DNA of 64,000 nt from Synechococcus sp. UW140 (lineage in GTDB: Bacteria; Cyanobacteriota; Cyanobacteriia; PCC-6307; Cyanobiaceae), in NCBI RefSeq assembly GCF_900474295.1, contig NZ_UCOB01000014.1, positions 186,001 to 250,000 of the forward strand, in the 5' to 3' direction. Both the position numbers and the translations under genes were made by a program. The notes beneath the pieces are model-generated. The model saw only the letters and a list, made by a program, of their open reading frames with translations, was not told the DNA's origin and searched no databases. Shown here one piece after another: positions 37,123 through 46,141 of the stretch. How positions within the stretch are numbered: position 1 is the first letter of the stretch; every line of letters begins with the position of its first letter.

Positions 37123-37998
37123 ATGCTTCGCAGAACGTTTATTGGACTGACGACGACAGCAGGCCTTGCGCTTGCAAGTTTGGGCCGAGTCAAGCATGCC
37201 AAGGGAGAAGAGGATCATGATTCTGATCAAGACTGCTATATCAATCTTCAGGCTGTTCAAACACGCGACGAATTGATCAAGTACTTCAAAGAAAATGGCT
37301 ACCACTCGATCAACCCTTTACCTCTGGTCACCGGAGTTGAATTTAATGGCGGCCTTCAATTTGATGACGACAGCTTGCGAATAGGCGCCAGAGACTATTC
37401 CATTCAAGCTTCCGCAAGAGTGGAGGATCTCAGCGAAAAAAACAAACCAGGAGCGCTGCCACTCTTCCACGTGATGGCACTCAGTCCTGCAGGCGGGATA
37501 CAGCCAAATCAAAGCATTGACCTCAGCCTGAAGTTTCTCATCAATCAACTGGGCATTGTTCATGACCGATTGCGTGTCACAGGGACAAATCACCTCTCAG
37601 CTCATTTGCCGCTGCTTCAGCAGTATGGAATTCAAGAATCACAGATCCGCTTCGTTGACTTAAAAGAGGCTAGGATAGCTGGGAAAGGTTCAGGCTACTT
37701 TGAGCCTAAAGGCCATCCACGCTCACCATCTCTAGAGACATACTCGATCGAATATGTCTTACCAAGCGGTCAGGAAATTGAAATTGTCGAAATCGGCCTC
37801 GATGGAATTGGGCTTGGCCTTGGCATCGAGCGATTGACGATGGCACGTCACAATCAGTTGCTGACCTGGAAGCAAGGACTGAAAAGTTTCAGAGATGCAG
37901 TACAGGCAAGTGCCCAGCGGCAGGACCTGCCATTGCCCAGAGGGTACTTCGAAATCCTTGGACTCCCGCAACCGGATTCAGACACTGGCGATGCCTAG
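37123..37998 (+). CDS. Exported protein resembling a class II aminoacyl-tRNA synthetase core
   Basis: 291 residues. The N-terminus RRTFIGLTTTAGLALASLG looks like a twin-arginine or Sec signal. Beyond it the order of segments recalls the AlaRS catalytic core: LIKYFKENGYHSINPLPLV (residues 51-69), SIDLSLKFLINQLGIVHDRLRVTG (131-154), YGIQESQIRFVD, and class II motif 3-like G228-x-G230-x-G232-x-G234-I-E-R237. I judge this only by eye. AT-richer than neighbouring core genes and within an island, so probably acquired. It could equally be a diverged enzyme using the same fold. A Shine-Dalgarno-like GAGG precedes the ATG. Confidence 0.7.
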   Translation: MLRRTFIGLTTTAGLALASLGRVKHAKGEEDHDSDQDCYINLQAVQTRDELIKYFKENGYHSINPLPLVTGVEFNGGLQFDDDSLRIGARDYSIQASARVEDLSEKNKPGALPLFHVMALSPAGGIQPNQSIDLSLKFLINQLGIVHDRLRVTGTNHLSAHLPLLQQYGIQESQIRFVDLKEARIAGKGSGYFEPKGHPRSPSLETYSIEYVLPSGQEIEIVEIGLDGIGLGLGIERLTMARHNQLLTWKQGLKSFRDAVQASAQRQDLPLPRGYFEILGLPQPDSDTGDA

Positions 37999-38460
37999 AC
38001 ACAGCGATACCCAGGGCCAGCGATCCATAATTTGCCCACCACCTGCTCCATGCCCACCTAAAGGACGACGACAAGCGGGAGTGCCAAATCAAGACCCGGC
38101 CAGCCGGGGCCATACCTTCGCGAGGTCCACATGCATGGCCTGAGATGCCATCCAAACTCACTCCCTTAGGGGATCTTATTTGGCATTGACCCTCCTCCAA
38201 TGGAAACCACACCCCAAACTCAGAGCGTCCAGCGCTTTTGAGGCTGAAGGCAAGCCCCCTACTTGGGGGTTTTTTAATGGTCAATCCGGCGATGATCCCA
38301 GCACCGGAGCTCCAGCAAAGTCTTCAAAGCAATTGAGTGGAGGACTGCAGCTCGAGCACCCCAATAGCCCCCCTCAGTCGTTTGATACCGATCAACAACT
38401 CATTTGGAGAGTCAACGCAAGGCAGAAACCCCTATGACACTGAAGCGAAACTGCCGATGA
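37999..38460. other. Gap with terminator, no convincing gene
   Basis: 462 bases after the synthetase-like gene. No frame has a convincing start and composition. The stretch holds the terminator at 38252-38275 and, from about 38360, the upstream region of the first small-paralogue gene. Confidence 0.6.
38252..38275 (+). terminator. Rho-independent terminator
   Basis: AAGCCCCC pairs with GGGGGTTT around a five-base loop and is followed by a run of T. Probably ends transcription from the 37123 gene. Confidence 0.8.
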
Positions 38461-38718
38461 ATGGAATTAAGCCGCGTCGACCGCATCTCCCTGGCGCATC
38501 GCTGGCTCCCGAGACAGGACATTGTCCTCATGCTGGAGTGCGCTTACAGAGGCATCTCAGAAGACTGCCAAGATGGTGAATTATTGATGAAGATGGAGAG
38601 TTGGATCGAAGGGGCATGTCGACTCTCAGAACACAACATGAAAAACCTTCTGGCGCGAGTGAAAGAGTTTGCAGTAGAGGAGTGCGAAGACAAGTCATCA
38701 ACAAAACGATTGAGCTGA
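38461..38718 (+). CDS. Small helical protein, tandem paralogue A
   Basis: 85 residues, all-helical and charged. It aligns without gaps with the next gene: RVxRIxxAHxWLxRxDIxLML, then SEDxxxGExxxKMExW, then LSEHxxxNLLAxxKEFxVE (about half the residues identical). The 5' flanks also match (TTTGATACC and a purine-rich stretch 60-100 bases before each start), so the unit was duplicated with its leader. No family recognised. Confidence 0.7.
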   Translation: MELSRVDRISLAHRWLPRQDIVLMLECAYRGISEDCQDGELLMKMESWIEGACRLSEHNMKNLLARVKEFAVEECEDKSSTKRLS

Positions 38719-38843
38719 TGTGCACAGACATCCATACGCAATAGAGAGTTCACCTCAAAGTCTTTTGATACCAGCGAGCAGGTCATTTGCAGGAGAGAGT
38801 AAGCAAAAGAACCGTTATGAGTGGAGGATAGGATCAATCGCCA

Positions 38844-39089
38844 ATGAAACCGAATCGAGTCGTCCGCATCGCACAGGCTCACCCATGGTTGGCAAGGAAA
38901 GACATCTGTCTCATGCTCCACCAGGCGTACGACACATTTTCAGAAGACTACAAAGGCGGGGAAATACAGATCAAGATGGAGAAGTGGACAAGTAACTTGT
39001 GCAAACTATCCGAACATGAAGCGAGAAACCTTCTTGCACTAGCAAAAGAGTTCTCTGTTGAAGGAATTGAATACAGTCAATATCCATAA
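38844..39089 (+). CDS. Small helical protein, tandem paralogue B
   Basis: 81 residues, second copy of the pair. The conserved His-x-Trp-Leu (AHPWLARKD) and Ser-Glu-His (KLSEHEARNLL) are kept in both copies, which suggests selection. Copy B differs most in its middle and at the C-terminus. Function unknown. Confidence 0.7.
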   Translation: MKPNRVVRIAQAHPWLARKDICLMLHQAYDTFSEDYKGGEIQIKMEKWTSNLCKLSEHEARNLLALAKEFSVEGIEYSQYP

Positions 39090-39232
39090 CGAAGAGAGAC
39101 TCACCAGCCCAGCCAAAACACCCTCAAGCAAGCAGGCCCAGACAGCAAGCTTTACATTTGCTAATGAAGTTCGGTGAGAGTCCGTAGACAAGTGCTCACC
39201 AGCGCATAGGTTGGCCAATATGGAGTTTCCCT

Positions 39233-39400
39233 ATGACGAGCTTAATTCATCTGGATGCCCCGCTTCACGACGAGATCCTTGATTGGTGGCAAGAAAGAGT
39301 TGTAGAACTTGCCCAAAAAAAGATGAACCATGATGCCGTTGCTTTGTTTGCAGAGTTTGAATTAGACAACCGGCTTCTCCTCACAGACCTGAGCGACTAG
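39233..39400 (+). CDS. Short hypothetical protein
   Basis: A 55-codon frame beginning MTSLIHLDAPLHDEILDWW and ending LLLTDLSD. It is amphipathic and acidic, with no transmembrane segment. It ends 3 bases before the 3' end of the convergent gene at 39404. Composition is like its island neighbours; reality is moderate. Confidence 0.4.
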   Translation: MTSLIHLDAPLHDEILDWWQERVVELAQKKMNHDAVALFAEFELDNRLLLTDLSD

Positions 39401-39403
39401 CGC

Positions 39404-39892
39404 TTAGCCATCGATCCCTACAGCAGAAAAACCACCTGCAATCCACTCCTCTTCCAACCGATAAAAGTCCAAGAACCATTCCTTTTTCCAATCCTCTGGG
39501 ATGTCCAGACTCCAGAAATGAGGGACGACAAGGCAGGTCACTAGATGGCCTGTGTGTCGCGTGAGCTGACCAGTTTCTTCCAGATAGGGCTTGTCCTCTG
39601 GCTCGGGCAAGAGGTGACGGCACTGAGGGAGCACCACGAACTGAAACAAGCGCTCCTTATCTCCACCCGTTGCAATATCTGCTTCGGCGGCCTTGGTGAA
39701 GTCCTCTATGAATTGACTATTGACGTAATCAAGGATGGTCTCCCTACTCCATCGCTGATCAGGGTGGAAGTGATCCAAGCAGTCACCACTGTCCTCCAGG
39801 TAGCCACAGACATTCGTAAAGAGCCGGACCTTCTCATCATCAGGAAGGGCTTCAATCCAGTAAGGGTGGAGACTGAATCGCTGAGTTGTCAT
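39404..39892 (-). CDS. Hypothetical soluble protein
   Basis: 162 residues from the ATG at 39892; a longer start is possible. Acidic and Trp/Phe-rich with segments ALPDDEKVRLFTNVCGYLEDSG and WSRETILDYVNSQFIEDFTKAAEAD. No signal or membrane segment, and no family recognised. It looks like a genuine soluble globular protein. Confidence 0.65.
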   Translation of the reverse strand: MTTQRFSLHPYWIEALPDDEKVRLFTNVCGYLEDSGDCLDHFHPDQRWSRETILDYVNSQFIEDFTKAAEADIATGGDKERLFQFVVLPQCRHLLPEPEDKPYLEETGQLTRHTGHLVTCLVVPHFWSLDIPEDWKKEWFLDFYRLEEEWIAGGFSAVGIDG

Positions 39893-40190
39893 AAGCCTCA
39901 GTCTATTTTCCAGAGCATTGCCTCTACGGCTGTAAGACACACGCCGGAGATAACATCCGCCCCTCTGCCTGACCTTGCTTCGGCGTTGGCATGGATCACG
40001 GGGCCTTTGGCGTTACCTCAGCCACGCCCCCCTGTGAAGCACCGGAGCAAAACAAGGTTCTTGGTGTCAGCTCAACAGCTGGACTCCTTCTCCATGAACC
40101 CCATTGCCTGCTCGATGGAGCCGGGTATAAATGCGCCAGGTGCAGACAAAAAGACCGCCCCTTATGGAGCGGTCAGATCAGCCAAGTAAT

Positions 40191-40385
40191 CCCCATCACC
40201 CGGCCCTTGTCTGCGCCACATATGTGGTACATGGCTTGAATGGTACAAGCTGAACCTTATAGATGGTGTAGCTAAAGCTGCTCTAAAGGTTTGGGTGAAC
40301 TTTTAATTGGAAGCCAGCCAGCAAGGTCCAAAGCACTGCATGTAGCGGTCATCGGATGTAAGTTTGGAGACCCCATCACCCGGCC
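40191..40385. repeat. 15-bp direct repeat, two copies 180 bp apart
   Basis: CCCCATCACCCGGCC occurs at 40191-40205 and 40371-40385. The second copy runs into the terminator stem. Flanks do not match. It may be chance or a recombination scar. Confidence 0.55.
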
Positions 40386-40408
40386 TGCCCAAAGAGGCAG
40401 GCTTTTTC
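40383..40408 (+). terminator. Rho-independent terminator
   Basis: GCCTGCC and GGCAGGC form a 7-bp stem around CAAAGA, followed by TTTTT. No obvious gene precedes it on this strand, so it may end an unannotated small RNA or be an orphan left by deletion. Confidence 0.75.
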
Positions 40409-40706
40409 TTTGGGAGACACCAGTGGTAGTGGTGCCTCCAAGGAATCAGACGCTGGATCAGAAGCGAGAGGTCACAGGGGCGAGTCGTCAGGATCACTAA
40501 ATGCAGCGGATGCACGCAGACAGAGCGACGCAAACAAGAGAGACATCAGGAGTGTCACCGCGAATTCCATGCCCAACAAGCGAATTTGGCAAGAGTTTCG
40601 CCCTGCCAACAAGAAACGTTTGTGGGATTAACAACCAGACGGAGAACAGCATCGAAACCTGACACCCTTCCCTTTGCAGCTGACTTGGAACGCGAGGCGC
40701 ACTCGA

Positions 40707-40922
40707 TCAGGAGCACGAGTCCGGCTCCAGCGCATGAAAGTTGGTTGCATACGGATAGCCAAAACCCCGTTCAAGCTCTCGAACGATCTCTTCAGCCTTG
40801 TAGAGGCCAGAGACCAATTGACAGTTGTGACCTTGGTCGCAGACGCGGTATTCACCCTCTCCGATCCGATGGATCGAGGACCCTCTTGGAGTCAGGGCGA
40901 TCAGGCAACTCGGTGACGTCAT
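40707..40922 (-). CDS. Small Cys/His-containing protein of the YRVCD family (copy 1)
   Basis: 71 residues. The core IGEGEYRVCDQGHNCQLVSGLYKAEEIVRELERG is also found, diverged, in the 55-residue protein at 56667. The shared pattern is G-x-G-x-YRVCD-x2-H-x-C-x4-GL-x2-A-x-E-x2-REL-x2-G. The two Cys and His suggest metal or redox binding. Alone on its strand. Confidence 0.55.
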   Translation of the reverse strand: MTSPSCLIALTPRGSSIHRIGEGEYRVCDQGHNCQLVSGLYKAEEIVRELERGFGYPYATNFHALEPDSCS

Positions 40923-40958
40923 GGCTTGCGTTCAACTTGAGATAGAGAGCAGACAGCA

Positions 40959-41471
40959 GTGGAGAGGGACGTGGGGCAACCAACTTCCCTCAACTCCGCA
41001 TCCCAAAGCCATGCAGGACTCGGGACCCCTCTTGTCATGACCCTGGCCGGCTTGGCGATGTCGTATCAGTTGCCACATCTGGAGCGCTCAGCCTGCAAAG
41101 ACTTGGACTCCTTGCCGACGAACGGATTGCCAGACCAGCGAACACCGCTAGAACTAGCCAATTGGTACAAACGTTCTATGCCCACCAAAAAGGCTGCGGC
41201 CGCCTTGGGTCCCACGGCCGCTCGACCAGCGCCCCTTTTTCTCTCGGTGACGCCCGGTGATTTCGTCATCGTGAATCACCAGGCTGACTCCGCCCAACCC
41301 CAGAACAGCGATTGGTGGATGGGCCAAGTCATCTTCTGCGAAGGAGGCGCCAGGGACCCCAGCGCGAACAGCCTGTTTCAAATCGCCGATGTCGATGACG
41401 GGAGCATCCGATGGGTGAATGCAGACCAGGTTTCCCATATCCTGCACGGACTAGACGGGCTGAACCCATAG
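40959..41471 (+). CDS. DUF3104-like protein
   Basis: 170 residues as read. The C-terminal 80 residues, beginning FLSVTPGDFVIVNHQADS and including DWWMGQVIFCEGGARDP and FQIADVDDGSIRWVNAD, match the DUF3104 family found mainly in marine picocyanobacteria, as I recall it. ATGs at 41037 and 41178 are alternative starts; the N-terminal 70 residues look less constrained. Function unknown. Confidence 0.7.
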   Translation: MERDVGQPTSLNSASQSHAGLGTPLVMTLAGLAMSYQLPHLERSACKDLDSLPTNGLPDQRTPLELANWYKRSMPTKKAAAALGPTAARPAPLFLSVTPGDFVIVNHQADSAQPQNSDWWMGQVIFCEGGARDPSANSLFQIADVDDGSIRWVNADQVSHILHGLDGLNP

Positions 41472-41583
41472 GCCAGGACGCCTTGCCGATGGATCGGCGC
41501 CAGATCAGGCCAGCTCACGACGTTCTCCTCACACCGCACCTGAGAAGAGCGCGCGGCTTCAATGTCTCCAGAGCCATGGAGGC

Positions 41584-42006
41584 CTACTGATACCAAAGAT
41601 CATTGACATGGGTGACACATTCTCTGATCTGCTGTTCCGAAGCCAGTGTCATCTCATCTGACAAGGCCGAGCCACGCCTTGCAGACACCTCTCGAAGATG
41701 GTCATGGGCCTTCTGACATCGTTCCATCTGCCTGTCCATCACGGCATTCATCACCTGAGCCTCGATTCCTTGACACTCTGCAGGCGACTCCCGCACCGTT
41801 GGCTCATCAGGACTATTGATGTATTTCGTCGGTATTCGCCCACCAGTCTTAACTAAACAACGATCTATTCTGTCCGGAGCGACCTCTTCAAGTTGCTCAC
41901 GTGAATCCAATCCACGCGTATAAGTCGCCGAGTCATAACCACATTTCCAAGCAGAGGCCAGCAGCCCAAAAAAGACTAGTCCGAACCATATCCTGTTCTT
42001 CTTCAT
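41584..42006 (-). CDS. Secreted or membrane-anchored hypothetical protein
   Basis: 140 residues from the ATG at 42006, which begins with a basic start and one hydrophobic helix (about 6-19) ending near AWKCGY. The rest is polar, with four Cys and a Glu/Arg-rich helix (MDRQMERCQKAHDHLREVSARR). A longer in-frame start lacks a signal logic. No family recognised. Confidence 0.6.
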   Translation of the reverse strand: MKKNRIWFGLVFFGLLASAWKCGYDSATYTRGLDSREQLEEVAPDRIDRCLVKTGGRIPTKYINSPDEPTVRESPAECQGIEAQVMNAVMDRQMERCQKAHDHLREVSARRGSALSDEMTLASEQQIRECVTHVNDLWYQ

Positions 42007-42185
42007 CCGTTCACAGCTGCTGACTCTGATGGCTAAGAAGTGGGAATCAAAAGAGCGATCAACTGGCTTGATACTTCCATGCTTGCTGCCATGCAGAGAA
42101 GCATAGGCTTCGCACCATTCCCATCGCCTCAACGCGCAAGCACATCAAACAGCAAGGAGACGCGGCTCAGAGCGGGAGCGTTCTC

Positions 42186-42329
42186 ATGACACCGCTTGCG
42201 CGGCTGCTATTGGTTCGTTCCATGGCAGCGCTCTGCGTTGGTTCCAACCATCTTCATCTCAAGGCCTCAGCAGAGAGAGCGGCAAACAAAGACACGATCA
42301 GGCATAGGCTCGATCGCGGCGAAGACTGA
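42186..42329 (+). CDS. Candidate small secreted peptide
   Basis: A 47-codon frame with a hydrophobic Leu/Ala-rich N-terminus (LARLLLVRSMAALCVG) and a polar, basic end. The reading frame is short and may be spurious. Confidence 0.3.
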   Translation: MTPLARLLLVRSMAALCVGSNHLHLKASAERAANKDTIRHRLDRGED

Positions 42330-42714
42330 TCGGTTCAAACGGAAAGAAAGCACGCATGGCCATGGCTTAATGCAGTAGTGGTTGGAAAACAAAAAGCATC
42401 AAGGCATGACCACATTCATCCAGAATGATGCCTGGAAACTAAGATCAACTCCGTTGATGCATGCGCATCTGACGAGCTTGTGAGAGTTTGCATCAAGAAT
42501 CAACGAGGCATCATCGAGCGACAGACTTTCGAGTCTTGCTGATCAGAACACTCAGGAGAATCGATTCATTCATCCTAAAAAAGGAGGCACTTAGGCGCTG
42601 AAATCTGCAGGTCAATACAGGAGTGTTATCAAAGCCGTTTCTGGATCTCTTGTGGACAGGGGCTGAGAGCTGGCCACGCCCCTAAGGTGCAGGCCAGAAC
42701 CACACATCCCAGTC
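42330..42714. other. Gap, no gene seen
   Basis: 385 bases without a plausible coding frame, repeat or strong hairpin. Confidence 0.5.
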
Positions 42715-43080
42715 ATGATCAAACGCTTCACAAGCCTGATGGGATGTCTGTTGCTGGCGGCAACACCTGGAATGACAGCGGCGGCATTCAGTGAACGGCA
42801 ACTGAACACCGTAGGAACAGAGCTCGCAAAAGGCCTGCTCCCGCTTGCCTGCAAGGGCGGCCGATCGATCAGCATGAAAAATCTGGATGAAACAATGATG
42901 CTGAAGGCCTTTCTCACTGCCGACATCAACCCCATGGACATGCCTGATCTCACAGATGACCAGGCGGGTTACTTCGTGACGGCCATGATCGTTGAACTCT
43001 CCGACGGCATGAGTCGTTCCTGCCCTCGCGTCGATCGTGTCAACGCCATCTATGGCCTACTTGAAAGCTTTTCCAACTAA
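42715..43080 (+). CDS. Secreted hypothetical protein
   Basis: 121 residues with a clear signal peptide (MIKRFTSLMGCLLLAATPGMTAA/A). The mature part is helical, with two Cys (LACKGG and SCPRVDR) likely to form a disulfide. No family recognised; the cleavage site suggests the periplasm. Confidence 0.65.
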   Translation: MIKRFTSLMGCLLLAATPGMTAAAFSERQLNTVGTELAKGLLPLACKGGRSISMKNLDETMMLKAFLTADINPMDMPDLTDDQAGYFVTAMIVELSDGMSRSCPRVDRVNAIYGLLESFSN

Positions 43081-43158
43081 GTACGACATGGGGGGCAACA
43101 AACGAACGATCACAGCACCAGTGCTCATGCCCAGCGGCTCTGTTGCGTTGCAGCAAGC

Positions 43159-43341
43159 ATGAACGGCTTCAATCTGCTTTCCATCACGCTGCTTTCTGGC
43201 GGGTTCGCAGCCACTATCACGGTTCTGTTGTATGCCCTGAAGCGAAACCAAACCTATGAGCTCAACCGCTCCAAGCACATCCGCGTCAAACGCCAGCTGA
43301 AAAAAATGTTGCACAGCACAACCGAATTGGATCGGGACTGA
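43159..43341 (+). CDS. Small membrane protein with basic tail
   Basis: 60 residues: one helix (LLSITLLSGGFAATITVLLYAL) then a Lys/Arg-rich cytoplasmic tail. Typical size and layout of small picocyanobacterial membrane proteins. Function unknown. Confidence 0.5.
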   Translation: MNGFNLLSITLLSGGFAATITVLLYALKRNQTYELNRSKHIRVKRQLKKMLHSTTELDRD

Positions 43342-43580
43342 GGTCTGCTGATCTCTGCGGATCAAGAGCAAAGGCTTCAGAAGCAGGGCGTGAGCAGCCG
43401 CAGCGGACGCTCAACGCAGCCAGATCCCACACGGAAAGGCTTGGTTAAGGCAACAAAGCGCCCGGATTGGCCAGCAATGGCATCGGCAAGATGCATGCTC
43501 AGGTTTAAACCCCTATCCACCGCCCGCCAGTAAAGCGACCAAACAAAGCCCCTAAGGTGTGGCGACATTTGGGGAGGCCA

Positions 43581-43919
43581 ATGAGTTATCAATACCGCGT
43601 GGTGGGAGTCAACGTCACCCCGATTGCTGCTCCGGATCCGGTTAAAGCCAGCGAGCAGTTGAAGATGTCAAAGGAATTCATCGAGAAAGAGTTCGCCAGC
43701 CACTACCAGAGCAGTCAGGCCACCAACACGCCTCTACAAGTTCAGAACCTGCTGAACATCTATGGCAAGCGAGGCTGGGAGCATTACTACGAAGGCCAGA
43801 TCGGAGATCAGGTGCTGCTCTATTTCCGGCGCGATACAGATCTTGCCGTGCCGTCAGTCGACTTCACCGCTGAAGAGATGGCCACGACCCAGATGCTGGC
43901 AGCTGAGCAGCGTCCCTGA
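43581..43919 (+). CDS. DUF4177-like small soluble protein
   Basis: 112 residues from the ATG at 43581. An opening strand (YQYRVVGVNVTPI) and the segment LLNIYGKRGWEHYYEGQIGDQVLLYFRR resemble the short ferredoxin-like DUF4177 pattern (LNxxGxxGWEL). No membrane segment. Role unknown. Confidence 0.65.
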   Translation: MSYQYRVVGVNVTPIAAPDPVKASEQLKMSKEFIEKEFASHYQSSQATNTPLQVQNLLNIYGKRGWEHYYEGQIGDQVLLYFRRDTDLAVPSVDFTAEEMATTQMLAAEQRP

Positions 43920-43968
43920 ACGGAGCGGCCCTCAGAATCAAGGTCGATGCCGACACGCGACCACGACC

Positions 43969-44442
43969 TCAGCCGCCCTCAATGCTTTCGGTGAACTCCT
44001 GAAACGCACGCTTGAGCCGCTCAACCGGTGTATCCGAAGGCGGGCATTCCTGATTGGTTCGAGTGGTGTACGCCTGAATCAGGCGGGGCTCTGGATCAAG
44101 GATCGAGGCCACCGCAACTTTGAAGAGAACAAGATTCGCCTGGGATGTGAGACCGGAGAGAAACGGACTGAGCATCCAGCCGCTACCGCCATCGTCTCCC
44201 TCCAACGATCCCTTCGGCTGAACCTCCAAGGGCCGCAGCAACTGATAAGCCCGATCACCATCGCGGTCGCTGGTGTTGCGTAACCGGGCGATCACCAATT
44301 GACCGCTGCAGAGGAGCAGAAGCTTGATCGTGCCCTCAGCCAGCAACGGCATAAAAGGGGCATCGGTCACGCCGGCCTGACCCGGCGGCATCGCTGTTGA
44401 GGAAGGATTGCTGCGAACGCCATTCACCACCGGCCCAGGCAT
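43969..44442 (-). CDS. Hypothetical protein
   Basis: 157 residues from the ATG at 44442. Mixed alpha/beta with a hydrophobic core (TIKLLLLCSGQLVIARL) and a charged C-terminal helix. It faces away from hemC. A longer start upstream is possible. No family recognised. Confidence 0.55.
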   Translation of the reverse strand: MPGPVVNGVRSNPSSTAMPPGQAGVTDAPFMPLLAEGTIKLLLLCSGQLVIARLRNTSDRDGDRAYQLLRPLEVQPKGSLEGDDGGSGWMLSPFLSGLTSQANLVLFKVAVASILDPEPRLIQAYTTRTNQECPPSDTPVERLKRAFQEFTESIEGG

Positions 44443-44525
44443 GGAGACAAGCTCATCACGACGTATGGCAAATCGTAAAGCTGAGAGCACGACTGCGTAG
44501 TCTGGTCGGCTGCTAGTGACTCTCC

Positions 44526-45476
44526 ATGGCCCTCGAGCAACTGCGCATCGCTTCCCGCCGAAGCCAGCTGGCCATGGTGCAGACCAATTGGGTGAAGGCT
44601 GAACTTGAAAAGGCCCACCCTGGCCTCGCGATTTCTGTGGAGGCGATGGCCACCCAAGGCGACAAAATCCTGGATGTGGCTCTGGCCAAAATCGGCGACA
44701 AGGGGCTGTTCACCAAAGAGCTGGAAGCTCAGATGCTCGTCGACCGAGCTGATATCGCGGTGCATTCGCTGAAGGACTTACCGACCAACCTGCCCGAGGG
44801 CCTGATGCTTGGGTGCATCACCGAGCGCGAAGACCCTGCTGACGCCCTGGTGGTGAATGCGAAGAATGCCGACTACCAACTCGACACCCTTCCTGAAGGC
44901 TCCGTGGTGGGCACCAGCTCACTGCGCCGGCTCGCTCAGCTGCGCCATCACTACCCCCATCTGGAGTTCAAAGATGTGCGCGGCAATGTGATCACCCGCC
45001 TCGAGAAGCTGGACGCCGGCAACTACGACTGCCTCATCCTTGCGGCAGCAGGCCTGACCCGCCTGGGCTTCGGGGATCGCATTCACCAAAACATCCCCAG
45101 CGAGATCTCTCTGCATGCGGTGGGACAAGGAGCCCTCGGCATCGAGTGCGTGGAGGGCAAACCGGAGGTGCTGGAACTGATCAAAGTGCTCGAGCACGCA
45201 CCCACCTCCAGCCGCTGCTTGGCGGAACGCTCCTTCCTGCGGGAACTGGAGGGAGGATGCCAGGTGCCGATCGGAGTCAACACCACGATCGACGGCGACA
45301 CCCTCACACTGATCGGCATGGTGGCCAGCCTCGATGGCAAGCGGCTGATCCGTGAGCAACAGAGCGGCACGCTTGCCGAAGCCGAAACGATCGGCAAGAA
45401 ACTGGCCGACATCCTCAAATCTCAGGGGGCCGGGGAGATCCTCAAGGAGATCTTCGACACCGTTCGCCCCCAGTGA
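44526..45476 (+). CDS. hemC: Porphobilinogen deaminase (hydroxymethylbilane synthase)
   Basis: Polymerises four porphobilinogens for heme, chlorophyll and bilins. The dipyrromethane-cofactor Cys is in [14 protein letters not shown], with substrate-binding Arg/Lys residues in [12 protein letters not shown] and [11 protein letters not shown], and [14 protein letters not shown]. 316 residues, intact. Confidence 0.97.
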   Translation: MALEQLRIASRRSQLAMVQTNWVKAELEKAHPGLAISVEAMATQGDKILDVALAKIGDKGLFTKELEAQMLVDRADIAVHSLKDLPTNLPEGLMLGCITEREDPADALVVNAKNADYQLDTLPEGSVVGTSSLRRLAQLRHHYPHLEFKDVRGNVITRLEKLDAGNYDCLILAAAGLTRLGFGDRIHQNIPSEISLHAVGQGALGIECVEGKPEVLELIKVLEHAPTSSRCLAERSFLRELEGGCQVPIGVNTTIDGDTLTLIGMVASLDGKRLIREQQSGTLAEAETIGKKLADILKSQGAGEILKEIFDTVRPQ

Positions 45477-45485
45477 TGGGAGGTC

Positions 45486-46040
45486 TCAGCGCGTGATCAG
45501 CACAGGCGTGCCCACATCCACCAGTTCATACAGCTGATGAACGTGGGCATTCAGCATGCGCACACAACCGTTGGACACAGCTGCACGGATTTTCACCCAG
45601 TGGGGCCAGGGAGTGCCGTGAATGCCGAATTGATTCTCACCCTGCTGCAGAAAACCAATCCAACGATGCCCAAGCGGTCCACCTCGACCCGTGACCGGAT
45701 TGACCTCGCCTGATTTGGTGCTCTGATACTGCGGATTGACGCGCATATTTTCCACGCGGAACAGACCCGTTGGAGTTGGAGTCTTGGGGTCACCGATCGC
45801 AACAGGCCAGAGACCGAGGCGCTGACCGTTACGGATCACGCTGATCCTGCGGCTGTTCAAATCGAGATGAATCCTGGTCGCGGTCAGCGCTGGCAAGGCA
45901 GCCACCTGCTTCTCACTGGCAGCAGCAGCAGGTGGCAACATCACCGGCAGGGCCGCTGCAGCCGCCAGAACAGCTGCAGACGAACGAACAAGCGCCACAG
46001 CAATGATTGACATGAGACCAATGAGACCCGCTGGTCTCAA
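45486..46040 (-). CDS. Periplasmic L,D-transpeptidase (YkuD domain)
   Basis: A 184-residue exported protein with a Sec signal (about residues 1-40) and a YkuD domain: GVHGTP-like FGIHGTPWPHWVKIRAAVSNGCVRM contains the catalytic His and Cys (S-x-G-C-x-R). These enzymes form 3-3 peptidoglycan links or attach proteins to the wall. Tail to tail with hemC. Confidence 0.9.
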   Translation of the reverse strand: MRPAGLIGLMSIIAVALVRSSAAVLAAAAALPVMLPPAAAASEKQVAALPALTATRIHLDLNSRRISVIRNGQRLGLWPVAIGDPKTPTPTGLFRVENMRVNPQYQSTKSGEVNPVTGRGGPLGHRWIGFLQQGENQFGIHGTPWPHWVKIRAAVSNGCVRMLNAHVHQLYELVDVGTPVLITR

Positions 46041-46083
46041 CCTAAATATCGCTCAGAGAAAAAGCAGCTGCGACGATCTGAAG

Positions 46084-46111
46084 ACAAAACAAAGGCGGGG
46101 TCTCCCCCGCC
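46084..46111 (-). terminator. Rho-independent terminator of ppa2
   Basis: GGCGGGG (46094-46100) and CCCCGCC (46105-46111) form a 7-bp stem, with an A-rich stretch on the plus strand giving U-rich RNA on the minus strand. Confidence 0.75.
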
Positions 46112-46141
46112 GATAAAACAATCTGGACAGGCTGGTCAGAC

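Larger units (their letters stand above)
39893..40706. other. Gene-poor interval with repeats and a terminator
   Basis: About 800 bases with only short, unconvincing frames. It contains a hairpin at about 40154-40175, a 12-base perfect palindrome CCACATATGTGG at 40216-40227, a 15-base direct repeat and the terminator at 40383-40408. No tRNA structure was found. Confidence 0.6.

Noticed and set aside
36564-37305. Minus-strand frames over the integrase remnant
   Set aside because: They cross the start of the good 37123 gene and have no recognisable content; the plus-strand integrase fragments explain the region better.
37889-38284. 131-codon minus-strand frame
   Set aside because: Its start lies over the terminator and the frame overlaps the end of a better gene.
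41520-41545. CTCCTCACACC resembling the Yfr1 RNA motif
   Set aside because: Flanking hairpins and a terminator are absent.
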